A stretch of 64,000 bases of DNA from Verrucomicrobiaceae bacterium (GCA_016795465.1 JAEUHK010000046.1:62001-126000), one strand, 5' to 3'. Counted from the first letter of the stretch, positions 1 through 10,134 are shown. The notes: generated by a model from the letters alone, not told the origin. Numbers and translations are program-made.

Positions 1-3000
1 CGGCGAGATGCCCGCGCCGGCCGCGGCACTCGACGAATACGGCGTGCCGATGGTGAGCGTGCTGTTCAGCGTGGAGAGCGTGAGCACCGGGCAGATCTTC
101 AAGGTCATCGTGCGGGTGCCGACGCATCCGCGAGCATCCGTGGCGGTGAAGGTGAGCGAAGTGCCAGAGCCATTGCTCGTCGTCGGCGTGCCGCTGATCG
201 TGCCGGTGCCGGCGTTGAAGGTCAGCCCGGCAGGCAGCGTGCCATTCGTGAGTGCCAGCGTGTAAGGCGCGGTGCCGCCGCTGGCGCTGATGAGCTGGCT
301 GTAAGCCGTTCCCACGGTGCCCACCGCTGGCAAAATCGGGCTCACCGTGATCGTGGGGCAGGTGAAGAGGCCAAAGTCGATGGTGAGATTGCTGTTCGAG
401 TCCGAATCACCATCCGCCACCGATTCCGCGGCGAGCGCCAGATTGATAACCGGGCTCAAAAGCGCCGTTCCCACGCCACCGGGCTGCGAACCATCGTTGT
501 TGTTGTCGATGTTGTTGTCCGTCGTGGCGACATTGGCGGTGGTGACGGTGTTCGCCGGCGTGGTGACACGCACATAGTAGTTCCCCGGCGAGAGATTGGT
601 GAAACGATAAGCCCCGGCAGTATCCGTCGTCGTGTTCGCTCCGACCTGCGTGTCTTGATTGGCACCGGTGCCGCCGACGGCGTTGTCCGCGCCCGGATTG
701 AAGAGCTGCACGGTGAGCCCAGCCACGGCGCTCTCACCCGCTTCCTTGATGCCGTCGTAATCCGCGTCGTTCCAGACGTGGTTACCGATGGTCATGCTCG
801 GCTGGCAAAGCACGATGTCATCGATGGCCACCGGGCCGCTGCCCGCCGTGGCGCTCAAAATCAATGAGGCGGAGTCAATCTGCGCCGCGGTGGCCGTGGG
901 CGAGATGGCGAAGGTGTAGATGTAGCGGCGCCAGTTCGGCTGTGTGACCGTGGCGGTGGCCTCGTTCCATCCATTGTAGTCCGTCGAGGTAAAGCTCGTT
1001 GGCCCACCGGAAGGCGAAACCCAGCGATTCTGCGTGGCGGCATAGTAGTGAAGCTGCGTGCCGCTCGTGCCGATGCGGAAGATAGGCTGGCTGGCACCCA
1101 GATCGAGCTCGAAGGACGAATTTGCCGTGCTCGCCGTGTCCGCCCACACGCTGAATTGATACGTTCTGCCGGCTTGCAGCACGCTGCTCCAGGTGCCGCC
1201 GCCTGCGGGCTTCACCTCCACGCAGGACAGCTCACCTTCGAGAAGCATGTACCGCTTCCCTTGATGCGCCCGGGCGCTTTCCGTCCAGGCCACCTTCGCG
1301 CCGGTGCCCACCGCCAACACCTTCATGCGCTGGATCGGGTCATTCAAAGCCGACATCGGGTTCACACCACTCACCCAGCGCAGGGCATTCACGTTGCTGC
1401 CAAAGGTCGTTCCGGTGCCGTTGTAGCCCAGCGAGGCAAAAAGCGCTCCGGTGGCATTTGCGCCGCCGTTGAGCTCAAAGCTCGGGTTGTCGATCAAATT
1501 GGTGCTGTAGCATGGATCAGTGCTCGTGAGGCCAAAGTCGATGGTGAGGTCTCCATTCGTGTCATCACCATCCACACCCGCGGCAGGCTCCGCACCGGCG
1601 GTGAGCGTGATGATCGGACTACGAATGGCAGTGCCCACGCCACCGACCTGACGGCCGTTGTTGTCTCCTTCCTGCTGATTGTCCGCCGTGTCCGGCACAC
1701 CCGAGGTCATCGGGAAGTCCGCTGGAGGCGTGGGAATGCGGACATAGTAGGTTCCCGCCGCGAGGCCGCTGAAGACGTAGTTGCCATTGAGGTCCGTAAC
1801 GAGATCGCTGCCGATCTTCACATCGTCCCCTGCCCCGTTTTCCTCCGTGGCGTTCGCTCCCGGCGTCCAAAGCTGCACCGTGACACCCGGCTCACCTGTC
1901 TCGCTGGTATCTTTGACGCCGTTGTTGTTTGCATCGATCCACACGAGATTGCCGATGGACAAGACACCGGCACTCACTGTGACCGCATAGTCTTCCACCT
2001 CGCCCTTCAAAGTACTGGCTCCGCTGAATCCAGGATGCGTGGCGCCTTCTGCGGCGCGGATGCGGAGATACTTCGTGCCCGCCGTGGTGCCCGCAGGTGG
2101 TGTGAGGCTGAAATTGAAGGTGCCTGAGGCCGAGACGGTCTGCGCCGTGAGGGTCTCGTTCGGATCCGCCACATCATTGTCGCCATTCCAGTCCACAAAC
2201 ACATTCACCCGTGCCGTGCTGCCGCTCAAAGAGGCAGCGGTGATGGTCATCGGCACCGCCAGCGTCGTCGCCGAACCCACCGTGAAGGCTGGCATCGTGA
2301 GGTCTTCGTCATCGCCCGTGTTATCATCTCCAGTAGCCGTGCTGTTTGCCGGGTTGGCAGCCTCCGCGTCCGTGGCGAGGGAGCCGATGCGAATAGCACT
2401 GTTTGCCGTCTGCGTGGCGGAAGCAAAGCTGGAATAGTCGCCGAAGTCGGTGGCAGCGGCGCTGGTCGTTATCGTCAGGCTTCCCGAGACCTTCTGGCAC
2501 GAGTTCGCATCCGTGGCACTGACGGTGAAAGTCGAGGTCGCCGCGGTCGTCGGCGTGCCGGTGATGGCTCCGGTGCTCGTGTTCAGGCTCAAACCGGCCG
2601 GGAGCGAGCCGCTAGCCACCGCATACACATACGGCGACACACCACCGCTAGCCGCCACAGTCGATGAGTAGGCCGTGCCCACTGTGCCCGTGCCCGTCGG
2701 CGTGGCGATCGAGATCACCGGACAGACTTTCAGCGTCGTGTTCCGCACGCCGGTGCAGCCATTGGCATCCGTGGCCGTGAATGACAAGGAAACGCCCGCG
2801 CCATTGCCGGCCGTCGGTGTGCCGCTGAGCACGCCCGCACTGCTCAGGGTCAAACCGGCGGGCAACGTGCCACTCGTCACTGCATAGGTGTAGGCTGCCG
2901 TGCCTCCGCTGGCACTGAAGGTCTGCGAGTAAGCCACGCCGACAGAGCCGTTTGCCAATGAAGTGGGGCTCACGGTGATCGCAGGGCATGAAACTGTGAT

Positions 3001-6000
3001 CGCATAATCCTCCACCTCGCCCTTCAGCGTGCTGGTGCCGCTGAAGCCGGGATGGGTGGCGCCTTCTGCGGCACGGATGCGCAGGTATTTCGTGCCCGCC
3101 GTGGTGCCCGCCGGCGGGGTGAGGCTGAAATTGAAGGTGCCGGAGGCCGAGACGGTCTGCGCGGTGAGGGTCTCGTTCGTGTCCGCCACATCGTTGTCGC
3201 CATTCCAGTCCACAAACACATTCACCCGCGCCGTGCTGCCGCTCAAAGAAGCTGCTGTGATGGTCATCGGCACCGCAAGCGTCGTCGCGCTGCCCGCGGT
3301 GAAGGCAGGCATCGTGAGGTCTTCGTCATCCGCGCCGGTGGTGTCGTCCAGCGAAGCTCCGGCGTCAGAGAAATCTCCCTCCGCATCTGTGGCCGCCGTG
3401 CCGATGCGGATGGCGGAGTTCGCCGTCTGCGACGCAGCCGAGCCGAGCCCAAAGAAGTGGTCCCCGAAGTCCAGCGCACACGTTTCGGCAAGCAGGGGCG
3501 TAAAGCCCATCGGATGCACATCAATGCCAAGGAAGCTCAGGGCGGCCATGTTCATGGCCGTGGCCTTGCCGGAGGCATTGTAGGTCGGCGCGGCTGTCAT
3601 GTCCGTGGCGGTCAGCCACATGCCCGCGTTGCCAAAGAACTCGATACCGCGCCAGTCAGCGTCCAGCGAGTAGGTTGGCCACAAGGTGCGGTCGTTGATG
3701 CGTGTGCAGTCCAGCGTGAGGCGGAAGCGAACCGTTTTGGCCGTGGTGTCCTCCGTGACCTTGAGCAGCTTCACATCCGCGGCATTGGTTCCGCCGGCCA
3801 GGCTCGAAACGAGCAGATAACCCGGGGTGGACCAGCTATTGCCATGCTGCAGGCTGTTCTCCACGAAGACATTCACCTTGGGATTCGCCCGGTCATAGCC
3901 GTCGATGTACACCATCGCATAGCGCTGCACCGGTGTCTGAAGCGGCAGCGGTCCAGTGTTGATCATGAACCAGACGCCGTCCGCACGCACCCCGGTGGCA
4001 TTGATCTGCTGAACGGTGCAGTCGAGATTGAACAGCTTGCTGGAGGCATTGTAGGTGACGTCCACCTCCTTGTAGTAGCCGATGTCCCCGTTGTTATCCC
4101 AGTAGAGGGGCGCGTTGGTCTGGGCGGGCGTGATCTCAGTGGCAGGAGCGAAAACCTTGTCCCCGTTGTTGTCCGCGAGACGGAAGTGGTAGCATGTGCC
4201 GGGCGTGGTGAAGTCCATCACATAGTCCTCGGTTTCTCCCGTGCCGCCTGCACCCGTGGCCGGGCAGTTGGTTTGGTTGCTCAAACGCACGCGTACACCG
4301 CGCTGAGTGCCGGCACTGACCGTCGCGGGCACCAGGAACTGGAGGCGGTAATATTGATATAAGTTGCTGGAGGAGTTGTATCCTGCCGGATCGTAATCGG
4401 TGGTCCCCGTGGGCACGGAGACATTTGTCGCCACCTGCTCACCAGCGCCAAAAGCGCCGTCCGCATTGAAATCCACCCAGGCATTCAGATAGGCTGCGCT
4501 GCCGGTGAGGTTGGTGGCCTTCACCGAAAGCTGCGCATAGGAGCCCACCGGCACGGAGGGCGCAAACCATACACCATCTTCGTCGGCGCCGTCCGCGGTG
4601 GCAGTGGCGTTGGCTGTGACGCTGGCCTCGGCGTCCACCGTGGCACCGATGCGCAGATTGGCATTACGGAGGCTGTACGTCGTCGTTGTTTGCGCACCGC
4701 TGCCGTTCCAGTCCCCGTAGTCAACGAGTGCACTGCCAATTGTGATCGTGCGGCTGGCCGATGTGCCGATGCACACATTCGCATCCGTGGCGCTGATCGT
4801 AAACGTGGATGTCGCCGCGGTCGTGGGCGTGCCGGTGATGGCTCCTGTGCTTGTGTTGAGGCTCAAACCGGCTGGCAGTGATCCGCTCGCCACCGCATAC
4901 ACATACGGCGAGGTGCCACCACTTGCCGCGACGCTCGATGAGTAGGCCGTGCCCACCGTGCCGGTGGCCGCGGGAGCCGCCGTGGTAATCGCCGGGCACA
5001 CTTTGAGCGTGTAGGCACGAGTCTGCTCGCAACCGACGGAGTTCACCATGCGGAAATTGATCGTGGTTCCAGCCGGGCCGCTGGTGGCCGCGGTAGGCGT
5101 GCCGGAGATCACCCCCGTGGTGCCGTTGAAGGAAAGGCCGGAGGGAAGCGTCCCCGAGGTAATGCTGAAGGTGTAAGGAGTCACTCCACCCGTGGCTGTC
5201 ATCGTGTAGGAATAGGCCGTGCCAACCGAGCCGCCCGGAAGCGTCGTGGTGGGAACATTGATCGTGGGGCAGGAAGTGGTAATCGTCAGGCTGGGCGAGA
5301 CCTGCGAGCAGGAGTTCGCATCGGTGGCTCGAATCGTGAAGGTGGAGGTGGCGGCGGTCGTGGGCGTGCCGGTAATGGCACCGGTGCTCGTGTTCAGGCT
5401 CAAGCCTGCTGGCAAGACCCCGCCGACGACCGCATAGACATAAGGCGAAGCGCCCCCGCTGGCGGCAACGCTGGATGAATAGGCCGTGCCCACGGTGGCC
5501 GTGTTCGTCGGTGTGGCGAGGGACATCACGGGACAGATTCGGAGGGTGGTGTTTCGCACACCGGTGCATCCATTGGCGTCCGTGCCTGTAATTGACAGGC
5601 TCACACCAGCTCCATTTGAAGCACTGGGTGTGCCGCTGATCACGCCAGCACTGCTCAAGCTCAGACCGGAAGGAAGCGTGCCGCTGGTCACCGCGTAAGT
5701 GTAGGGCGACGTGCCGCCGCTGGCACTCATGCTCTGCGAGTAAGCGGCCCCAGCAGTGCCTGCGGGCAGCAGGACTGGATTCACGGTGATCGCGGTGCAA
5801 GTGGCGGCGCTGCCTTCGATCATCAGATTATCGATGTGGAGATAGCCAGCAGCTCCCCACGCATAAAACTCCATCATGAAGGTCTTCCCGGCCAGCGCCG
5901 TGCCCGTGGGTAGAGCAGTGCCTTGCGTGAAGGGCACATCGTAGGTGACATAGCTTCCCGTGCCGCTCATCGTGATCGTGGAAGTCCACGCGGTCCGCAT

Positions 6001-6510
6001 GGCCGTGCCGTCATGCCAGGTGATGTAAACACGGGCACTACCGGGTGAGTTACCGTCCACACGCTTGGCCTCAAAGCAGACTCCTGTGATACTTCCCGAC
6101 ACACCTGCCTTCATTTTGAAAGTGGTCCAGCCAGTGTCCGGCCTGCCGACCAGTGTGGCCGGAGGTGTTGCAAGGGTGGAATCCAGCGTCGTGTCCCATC
6201 CTTGGGCACAGCGCGCCTTGGTTCCCGCACGCTTGTTTCCGTTCTCATTTGGATCGCTGACCAGCAGGCCGTTCGGTCCGTAGTCAGGAGAAGAGGTACC
6301 GTCCCAACGGAACTGAAACACGCCGTTCAACCCACCTGTGTCGATCGTCGAATGCTTCACGCTTGGAAGCAGGTTGTAGCGCTCATTGCTGCTCGGCTGC
6401 GCTCCGCCTTCAATTGTCGAAAGCTCCATGTTCCATTCCAGCAACGTCTGCGCTTGCAGGGTGCCAGCGGCAACAAACATCAGCATCATCAGCAGCCTCG
6501 CCAACTGCAT
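1..6510 (-). CDS. Giant secreted mosaic surface protein (He_PIG / GEVED / SdrD_B repeats), C-terminus outside window
   Basis: One open frame runs from about 6510 through base 1 with no stop, giving 2170 residues in the window. The N-terminus (MQLARLLMMLMFVAAGTLQA) is a signal peptide. A GGAGG lies 9 nt before the ATG at 6510; an in-frame ATG at 6516 is the alternative. Domains in order, by rough residue: a jelly-roll-like region (25-235); four putative-Ig He_PIG repeats (237-590), each with the pattern GTAYS...SGGxxPYxYAVxSGxLPxGLSL...GTPT; a GEVED domain (592-770, ending GETEDY); a segment of unknown fold (770-1010); a second GEVED (1010-1170, GEVEDY); two He_PIG; a third GEVED (1352-1512); an SdrD_B-like domain (1513-1665, GNLVWIDANNNGVKD); a carbohydrate-binding-like domain (1665-1900); a second SdrD_B-like domain (1902-2050); then He_PIG again. 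The role is inferred to be adhesion or matrix. Any anchor or sorting signal lies beyond the window. Confidence 0.85.
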   Translation of the reverse strand, partial: MQLARLLMMLMFVAAGTLQAQTLLEWNMELSTIEGGAQPSSNERYNLLPSVKHSTIDTGGLNGVFQFRWDGTSSPDYGPNGLLVSDPNENGNKRAGTKARCAQGWDTTLDSTLATPPATLVGRPDTGWTTFKMKAGVSGSITGVCFEAKRVDGNSPGSARVYITWHDGTAMRTAWTSTITMSGTGSYVTYDVPFTQGTALPTGTALAGKTFMMEFYAWGAAGYLHIDNLMIEGSAATCTAITVNPVLLPAGTAGAAYSQSMSASGGTSPYTYAVTSGTLPSGLSLSSAGVISGTPSASNGAGVSLSITGTDANGCTGVRNTTLRICPVMSLATPTNTATVGTAYSSSVAASGGASPYVYAVVGGVLPAGLSLNTSTGAITGTPTTAATSTFTIRATDANSCSQVSPSLTITTSCPTINVPTTTLPGGSVGTAYSYTMTATGGVTPYTFSITSGTLPSGLSFNGTTGVISGTPTAATSGPAGTTINFRMVNSVGCEQTRAYTLKVCPAITTAAPAATGTVGTAYSSSVAASGGTSPYVYAVASGSLPAGLSLNTSTGAITGTPTTAATSTFTISATDANVCIGTSASRTITIGSALVDYGDWNGSGAQTTTTYSLRNANLRIGATVDAEASVTANATATADGADEDGVWFAPSVPVGSYAQLSVKATNLTGSAAYLNAWVDFNADGAFGAGEQVATNVSVPTGTTDYDPAGYNSSSNLYQYYRLQFLVPATVSAGTQRGVRVRLSNQTNCPATGAGGTGETEDYVMDFTTPGTCYHFRLADNNGDKVFAPATEITPAQTNAPLYWDNNGDIGYYKEVDVTYNASSKLFNLDCTVQQINATGVRADGVWFMINTGPLPLQTPVQRYAMVYIDGYDRANPKVNVFVENSLQHGNSWSTPGYLLVSSLAGGTNAADVKLLKVTEDTTAKTVRFRLTLDCTRINDRTLWPTYSLDADWRGIEFFGNAGMWLTATDMTAAPTYNASGKATAMNMAALSFLGIDVHPMGFTPLLAETCALDFGDHFFGLGSAASQTANSAIRIGTAATDAEGDFSDAGASLDDTTGADDEDLTMPAFTAGSATTLAVPMTITAASLSGSTARVNVFVDWNGDNDVADTNETLTAQTVSASGTFNFSLTPPAGTTAGTKYLRIRAAEGATHPGFSGTSTLKGEVEDYAITVSCPAITVSPTSLANGSVGVAYSQTFSASGGTAAYTYAVTSGTLPAGLTLSSAGVLSGTPTAGNGAGVSLSFTATDANGCTGVRNTTLKVCPVISIATPTGTGTVGTAYSSTVAASGGVSPYVYAVASGSLPAGLSLNTSTGAITGTPTTAATSTFTVSATDANSCQKVSGSLTITTSAAATDFGDYSSFASATQTANSAIRIGSLATDAEAANPANSTATGDDNTGDDEDLTMPAFTVGSATTLAVPMTITAASLSGSTARVNVFVDWNGDNDVADPNETLTAQTVSASGTFNFSLTPPAGTTAGTKYLRIRAAEGATHPGFSGASTLKGEVEDYAVTVSAGVLSIGNLVWIDANNNGVKDTSETGEPGVTVQLWTPGANATEENGAGDDVKIGSDLVTDLNGNYVFSGLAAGTYYVRIPTPPADFPMTSGVPDTADNQQEGDNNGRQVGGVGTAIRSPIITLTAGAEPAAGVDGDDTNGDLTIDFGLTSTDPCYSTNLIDNPSFELNGGANATGALFASLGYNGTGTTFGSNVNALRWVSGVNPMSALNDPIQRMKVLAVGTGAKVAWTESARAHQGKRYMLLEGELSCVEVKPAGGGTWSSVLQAGRTYQFSVWADTASTANSSFELDLGASQPIFRIGTSGTQLHYYAATQNRWVSPSGGPTSFTSTDYNGWNEATATVTQPNWRRYIYTFAISPTATAAQIDSASLILSATAGSGPVAIDDIVLCQPSMTIGNHVWNDADYDGIKEAGESAVAGLTVQLFNPGADNAVGGTGANQDTQVGANTTTDTAGAYRFTNLSPGNYYVRVTTPANTVTTANVATTDNNIDNNNDGSQPGGVGTALLSPVINLALAAESVADGDSDSNSNLTIDFGLFTCPTITVSPILPAVGTVGTAYSQLISASGGTAPYTLALTNGTLPAGLTFNAGTGTISGTPTTSNGSGTSLTFTATDARGCVGTRTMTLKICPVLTLSTLNSTLTIGTPYSSSAAAGAGISP

Positions 6511-6865
6511 CGACATACGCCTCCACAAGCCCCGCAAAGGCGGAGCCTGCTCACACGAGAACGGAGGTGACACAAGGTCACCGCCGCGATGTGCAGGGGA
6601 AATCATTGGAAGTGGATGGAGCGGAGGGGAGCAATTTACCCCCTAGGTTATGGATTTTATGGAAATACTCCAGAAAAATATCCACTTCTTTAACAAATCT
6701 TTACAATAAAGAAATATTATCGCGAACATCGTAATTCCCATGGCATGCCACGGGCCGCACAACGCCGGGAAGCACACTCGCCCCCCTCTTCTGTTCGTTG
6801 GAGTCATGGAATCATGGAGTGCTGGGCTTTTCCACCACTCCACCACTCCACCACTCCATTGCTCA
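6511..6865. other. Intergenic region with AT-rich stretch and 8-bp tandem repeat
   Basis: This 355-bp gap lies upstream of the giant surface-protein gene and downstream of the SGNH gene; both genes are on the minus strand. Bases 6645-6725 are strikingly AT-rich against the GC-rich background and probably hold the promoter of the surface-protein gene. I could not fix a convincing -35/-10 pair. Bases 6832-6858 hold three copies of CCACCACT plus a partial fourth. No protein or RNA gene is evident. Confidence 0.5.
6832..6858. repeat. 8-bp tandem repeat (CCACCACT x3.4)
   Basis: Three perfect consecutive copies of CCACCACT are followed by CCA, just past the stop of the double SGNH hydrolase gene. 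It is a short microsatellite, one of several different short tandem repeats at gene ends in this window. Confidence 0.7.
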
Positions 6866-8086
6866 TCACTCCGCCAGCACCGGCCCCACGACGCCTTTCC
6901 AGAGCTCGTAGCCCTTGGCATTCATGTGGAGCTGGTCCTCGACGAAGATGTCCGGCTTCGGCTCGCCGTTGGGAGCGAGCATGACTGGATGCACGTCGAG
7001 GTATTGGAGGAGCTCATCCTTCGCACAGAAGGCCTGGATGAGCGCATTGGCCGCCCGCACCTCCTTGATTTGTGACCAGCGCTTCGGATTCGGCGCGGTC
7101 GAGATGTAGCAGATTTTCGCCTTCGGCAGCTCGACATGCACTTTGGCCACAAAGGCCTGAAAATCGGCAAAAACCCGCTCCGGCGACTTCCCGGCATTCA
7201 GGTCATTGCCCCCCGCATACATGACGATCTGCTTCGGCTTGAAGGGAAACACCAGCCGGTGGGCATAGTTCACTGAGTCAAAGACCTCGGAACCGCCGAA
7301 ACCATGGTTCAGCACCGGTTTGCCCGGGAAATCGGCCGCGAGGGTCTCCCAGCGCCGGATGCTGGAGCTGCCGATGAAGACGATCGGAGCCTGCGGAGCC
7401 GGTTTTTCCGTGTAGCGAGCCTCGATGCCTTTGATCTCCTTCTGCCACTTGATGGCCGAGGTGACCACATCGTAGCCCGCCTCGCTGAAATGGAGCTGAT
7501 CCTCGACATAAAGCTCCTTCCACGGCGTCCCATCGGCCCCGAGCAGCACCGGGAAGTAGTCGATGAACTCGATTTTGTCCCCGCCGGCATGGATGAAGTC
7601 GGCGATCAGCTTGTTCGTCGTCCTCACCGTCTCCACCTCCGCCCAGCGCGAGGGGGAGGTGGGGATGCAAAGGAAGGCCAGCTTCGTCTTCGGCAGCTTC
7701 TCGGCCACCAGCGCGGCGAACGCTTTGAAGGACGCCAGCACCTCCTCCGGCGTCCGCCCCATGTGCAGATCATTGCCACCGGCATTCAGGTAGATCTGCT
7801 TCGGCTTGTAAGGCAGCACAATGCGGTCCGCGAAATGCACCACCTCGCTCAAAAACGCCCCGCCAAAGCCGCGATTGATGATCTTGTCCTTCTTGAAGCG
7901 ATCCGGCAGCGACTTCCAAAGCCGGATGTTCGACGCCCCGACAAACAGCGTGGCATCCTTCGGAGCCTTCTTCGCCTTGTCCTCCGCCTCAAAGGCCGCG
8001 ATGGCCTTTTCAAACCGCTCCGGCTTCGGCAGGTCCTTGGCAAAAACAGCGGTGGTGAAGAGAAGAAGAACAAAAAGCGGCTTCAT
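6866..8086 (-). CDS. Tandem-duplicated SGNH/GDSL-type hydrolase (secreted)
   Basis: The 406 residues begin with a signal peptide (MKPLFVLLLFTTAVFA). Two SGNH-fold units follow in tandem. Each has a block I serine motif (FVGASNIRLW near residue 48; FIGSSSIRRW near 237), a block III Gly-Asn motif (NAGGNDL; YAGGNDL) and a block V Asp-x-x-His motif (VEDQLHFSEAGY; VEDQLHMNAKGY). Both units therefore keep the Ser, Gly, Asn and His set and could both be active. Family members are esterases or lipases acting on acyl groups, often on carbohydrates or lipids; the substrate here is unknown. The gene starts 32 bp after the M56-secretin fusion gene, so it is probably the third gene of the blaI operon. Confidence 0.85.
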   Translation of the reverse strand: MKPLFVLLLFTTAVFAKDLPKPERFEKAIAAFEAEDKAKKAPKDATLFVGASNIRLWKSLPDRFKKDKIINRGFGGAFLSEVVHFADRIVLPYKPKQIYLNAGGNDLHMGRTPEEVLASFKAFAALVAEKLPKTKLAFLCIPTSPSRWAEVETVRTTNKLIADFIHAGGDKIEFIDYFPVLLGADGTPWKELYVEDQLHFSEAGYDVVTSAIKWQKEIKGIEARYTEKPAPQAPIVFIGSSSIRRWETLAADFPGKPVLNHGFGGSEVFDSVNYAHRLVFPFKPKQIVMYAGGNDLNAGKSPERVFADFQAFVAKVHVELPKAKICYISTAPNPKRWSQIKEVRAANALIQAFCAKDELLQYLDVHPVMLAPNGEPKPDIFVEDQLHMNAKGYELWKGVVGPVLAE

Positions 8087-8118
8087 GATGGTGCAACCAA
8101 GGGAACGGCGGCATCGCC

Positions 8119-10134
8119 TCAGCCTTTCTTTGCATCCACGATCACCGTATCGCCATCCATGAGCGGAAACGCGGCATTTTGCAGATCCAGCGGCTGCGTC
8201 TGTCCTTTGCGTTTCAACTCAGCCTTCTTCGTGTCGGCACGCTGGGACAGGCCGCCCGCCGCCTGGATCAAGTCAGCCAAAGTCATCCCGGATTTGAGCG
8301 TGTATTTCCCCTGTCTCAGCACCTGGCCGAAAATCGTGACAGCAGGCTCGTCGCTGGCTGGCGTGGGTTTGGGCCTGGCGGGCACCACTTCCTGCGCCTG
8401 GAAGACAAAAAAGATCAACCGGCCTGCCTTGTTCGACTTCGCGGACACGAGGGTGTCAGGCTCGGTTTCGTGAGGAACGAAGACACCCTCCGGCGAGCCC
8501 AGGCCGCCGATCACCACCGCCTCGCGTCTCGTGAGCACGAAGGAACTCGTCATCTTCAGCGAGTGAAACACCGGTTGCTTCACCGCGTTCGGCGTGACCA
8601 CCTTCCCGTCTTTCTGCGTGACGGGATCTCCATAGTTGATGAAACCTTCAAACGACGTGATCTCAGGCATGACGGTCAGGTGGATCTCATCGTTCGTGAG
8701 AAGCTCGGGCACCATCTCGATGTGCACGCCCACCGGGCGCATTTCAAAAGCAGTCGGCGTCGTCGGTATGACCGTGTTGTCCTTATCGATGTGCCTCGGA
8801 GGATCAAACTCGGTTGGATAAATAAACTCCCGCACCATCTCCATCACCGCTTTCTGGCCGCTGCGTGTGGTGACGGACGGGGTACTCATCAACTCCACGC
8901 CCTTTTGCTGCGAGAGTTTGCGAAGCAGCGCCTGCAAAGCTGTCTCGGGAATCACACCGAGGGTTTGCAGGCCCTTGTTCTGACCATCCATGACCAGACC
9001 GGCCTCAGCCAGCACGGGCGAGTCCACCGGCACGCTGAAAACCTTCGCCTGGACCCAGATCTGGGCCTCGGAAGGCGTGGATGGAACTTCTTTCCGGCAC
9101 GCTGTGAGTCCGGCCAGCAAACCACTGAGCACCAGAGCAGGCACGAACAGCCCCGTTTTCTGCCAACGACTAAAACCACCGCGCTGCTCGGGACCCCGCA
9201 GGATGTTTTGCAGCCTGCCACGCATCAAACGAGCGCCACTCGACACCGACATCGCGAGAGCGAGCGGCAGCAGTGGCCGTCTGGACAACGGCACAAGCGC
9301 CTCGACGGCTTCCAGCAGTTCATGCGCAAAATCCGCCGCCTTGTGATCCCCGCGGCCCAGCGCCAGATCATCGCAGGCCTGCTCGCGGGAACGTTGTGCA
9401 GCGCGTAGCATGAGCCACACGGCAGGATGAAACCACAACAGCACCGCCACCAAGGTCATGATCGCGGAGACCAGCACATCGGCACGCACGAGATGCGCCA
9501 GTTCATGCCGCAGCACGAGCCGCAGCCTCGCCTCCGGCCAGTTCACCGCCTCACGGGGCAAAAGCAGCGTTTTTCGAGAAAACAGGCCCCAGGTCATCGG
9601 CACGCCGCAGGCTTCACTTTGACGCAAACAATCCGCCTCCAGCCTCAAACCAACCGCGACGGACTCTTCGCGAAAAACCGCCTTCAGCCGTTCATCGTGA
9701 ACCACTGCAGATTCGCGCCGCAGCCGACGCAAAGCCGTAGCCGAACACGCGAGCAGGCCAACACCAGCGGTCGCTCCGAGCAGCCAGACCATCCTCCACC
9801 ACACCGGAGTCTGCTCCGCCTCCACCAAGGTGGTCTTCACGGAGATGGACATGGCGAATGGATCGGCATTCGCCACTTCGACCACGGAGGAAGGCCTGCC
9901 CGATGACACGCTTCCAGGCGATTGGACAGGCATCAAACGCCAGCCGGGCACGATGAAGCCCGCCACAAGCAACAACGGCAGCGCCAACAAAGCTCCCGCC
10001 TGCACAAAGTGTCGCCGCGCAGCCGGCAAACCGGGCCACAGGCCGACCAAACCAGCGAAAGCGAGCCACAGCGTGATTTGGAGAGACACATCCGCCAGCC
10101 AAGCCGGTGTGAAGAAGTTGAGCAGCGTGTTCAT
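8119..10134 (-). CDS. BlaR1-type M56 membrane metallopeptidase fused to secretin-like and SLBB domains
   Basis: 671 residues. The N-terminal half is a BlaR1/MecR1-type M56 peptidase: hydrophobic helices near residues 15-35, 44-63 and 113-131, the zinc site HELAH (H210, E211, H214), a further helix at 221-245, and the downstream acidic ligand in REQACDD (E251). A helix at about 328-346 ends in GLTAC. The C-terminal half is not the penicillin-binding sensor of BlaR1. Residues about 358-580 resemble the secretin core of type II/III secretion proteins (QIWVQAKVFSV ... MSTPSVTTRSGQKA ... VIGGLG), and residues about 595-671 form an SLBB-like domain (GQVLRQGKYTLKSGMTLADL). It lies 18 bp after blaI. 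By analogy the peptidase would cleave BlaI when the extracytoplasmic part senses something; the signal is unknown. Confidence 0.8.
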   Translation of the reverse strand: MNTLLNFFTPAWLADVSLQITLWLAFAGLVGLWPGLPAARRHFVQAGALLALPLLLVAGFIVPGWRLMPVQSPGSVSSGRPSSVVEVANADPFAMSISVKTTLVEAEQTPVWWRMVWLLGATAGVGLLACSATALRRLRRESAVVHDERLKAVFREESVAVGLRLEADCLRQSEACGVPMTWGLFSRKTLLLPREAVNWPEARLRLVLRHELAHLVRADVLVSAIMTLVAVLLWFHPAVWLMLRAAQRSREQACDDLALGRGDHKAADFAHELLEAVEALVPLSRRPLLPLALAMSVSSGARLMRGRLQNILRGPEQRGGFSRWQKTGLFVPALVLSGLLAGLTACRKEVPSTPSEAQIWVQAKVFSVPVDSPVLAEAGLVMDGQNKGLQTLGVIPETALQALLRKLSQQKGVELMSTPSVTTRSGQKAVMEMVREFIYPTEFDPPRHIDKDNTVIPTTPTAFEMRPVGVHIEMVPELLTNDEIHLTVMPEITSFEGFINYGDPVTQKDGKVVTPNAVKQPVFHSLKMTSSFVLTRREAVVIGGLGSPEGVFVPHETEPDTLVSAKSNKAGRLIFFVFQAQEVVPARPKPTPASDEPAVTIFGQVLRQGKYTLKSGMTLADLIQAAGGLSQRADTKKAELKRKGQTQPLDLQNAAFPLMDGDTVIVDAKKG

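Noticed and set aside
1048..2127. Plus-strand frames across the left 6.5 kb
   Set aside because: The minus-strand frame is continuous for over 2100 codons with repeated recognisable domains; the plus-strand frames are its complements.
2040..3340. Possible CRISPR or transposon-like repeat from recurrent DNA blocks
   Set aside because: The repeats are in-frame protein modules within one gene, far longer than CRISPR repeats and without unique spacers of constant length.
8119..10134. Annotation as an ordinary beta-lactam sensor BlaR1
   Set aside because: The C-terminal half has no penicillin-binding sensor motifs (SxxK, KTG) and instead resembles secretin and SLBB domains, so beta-lactam sensing is not supported.
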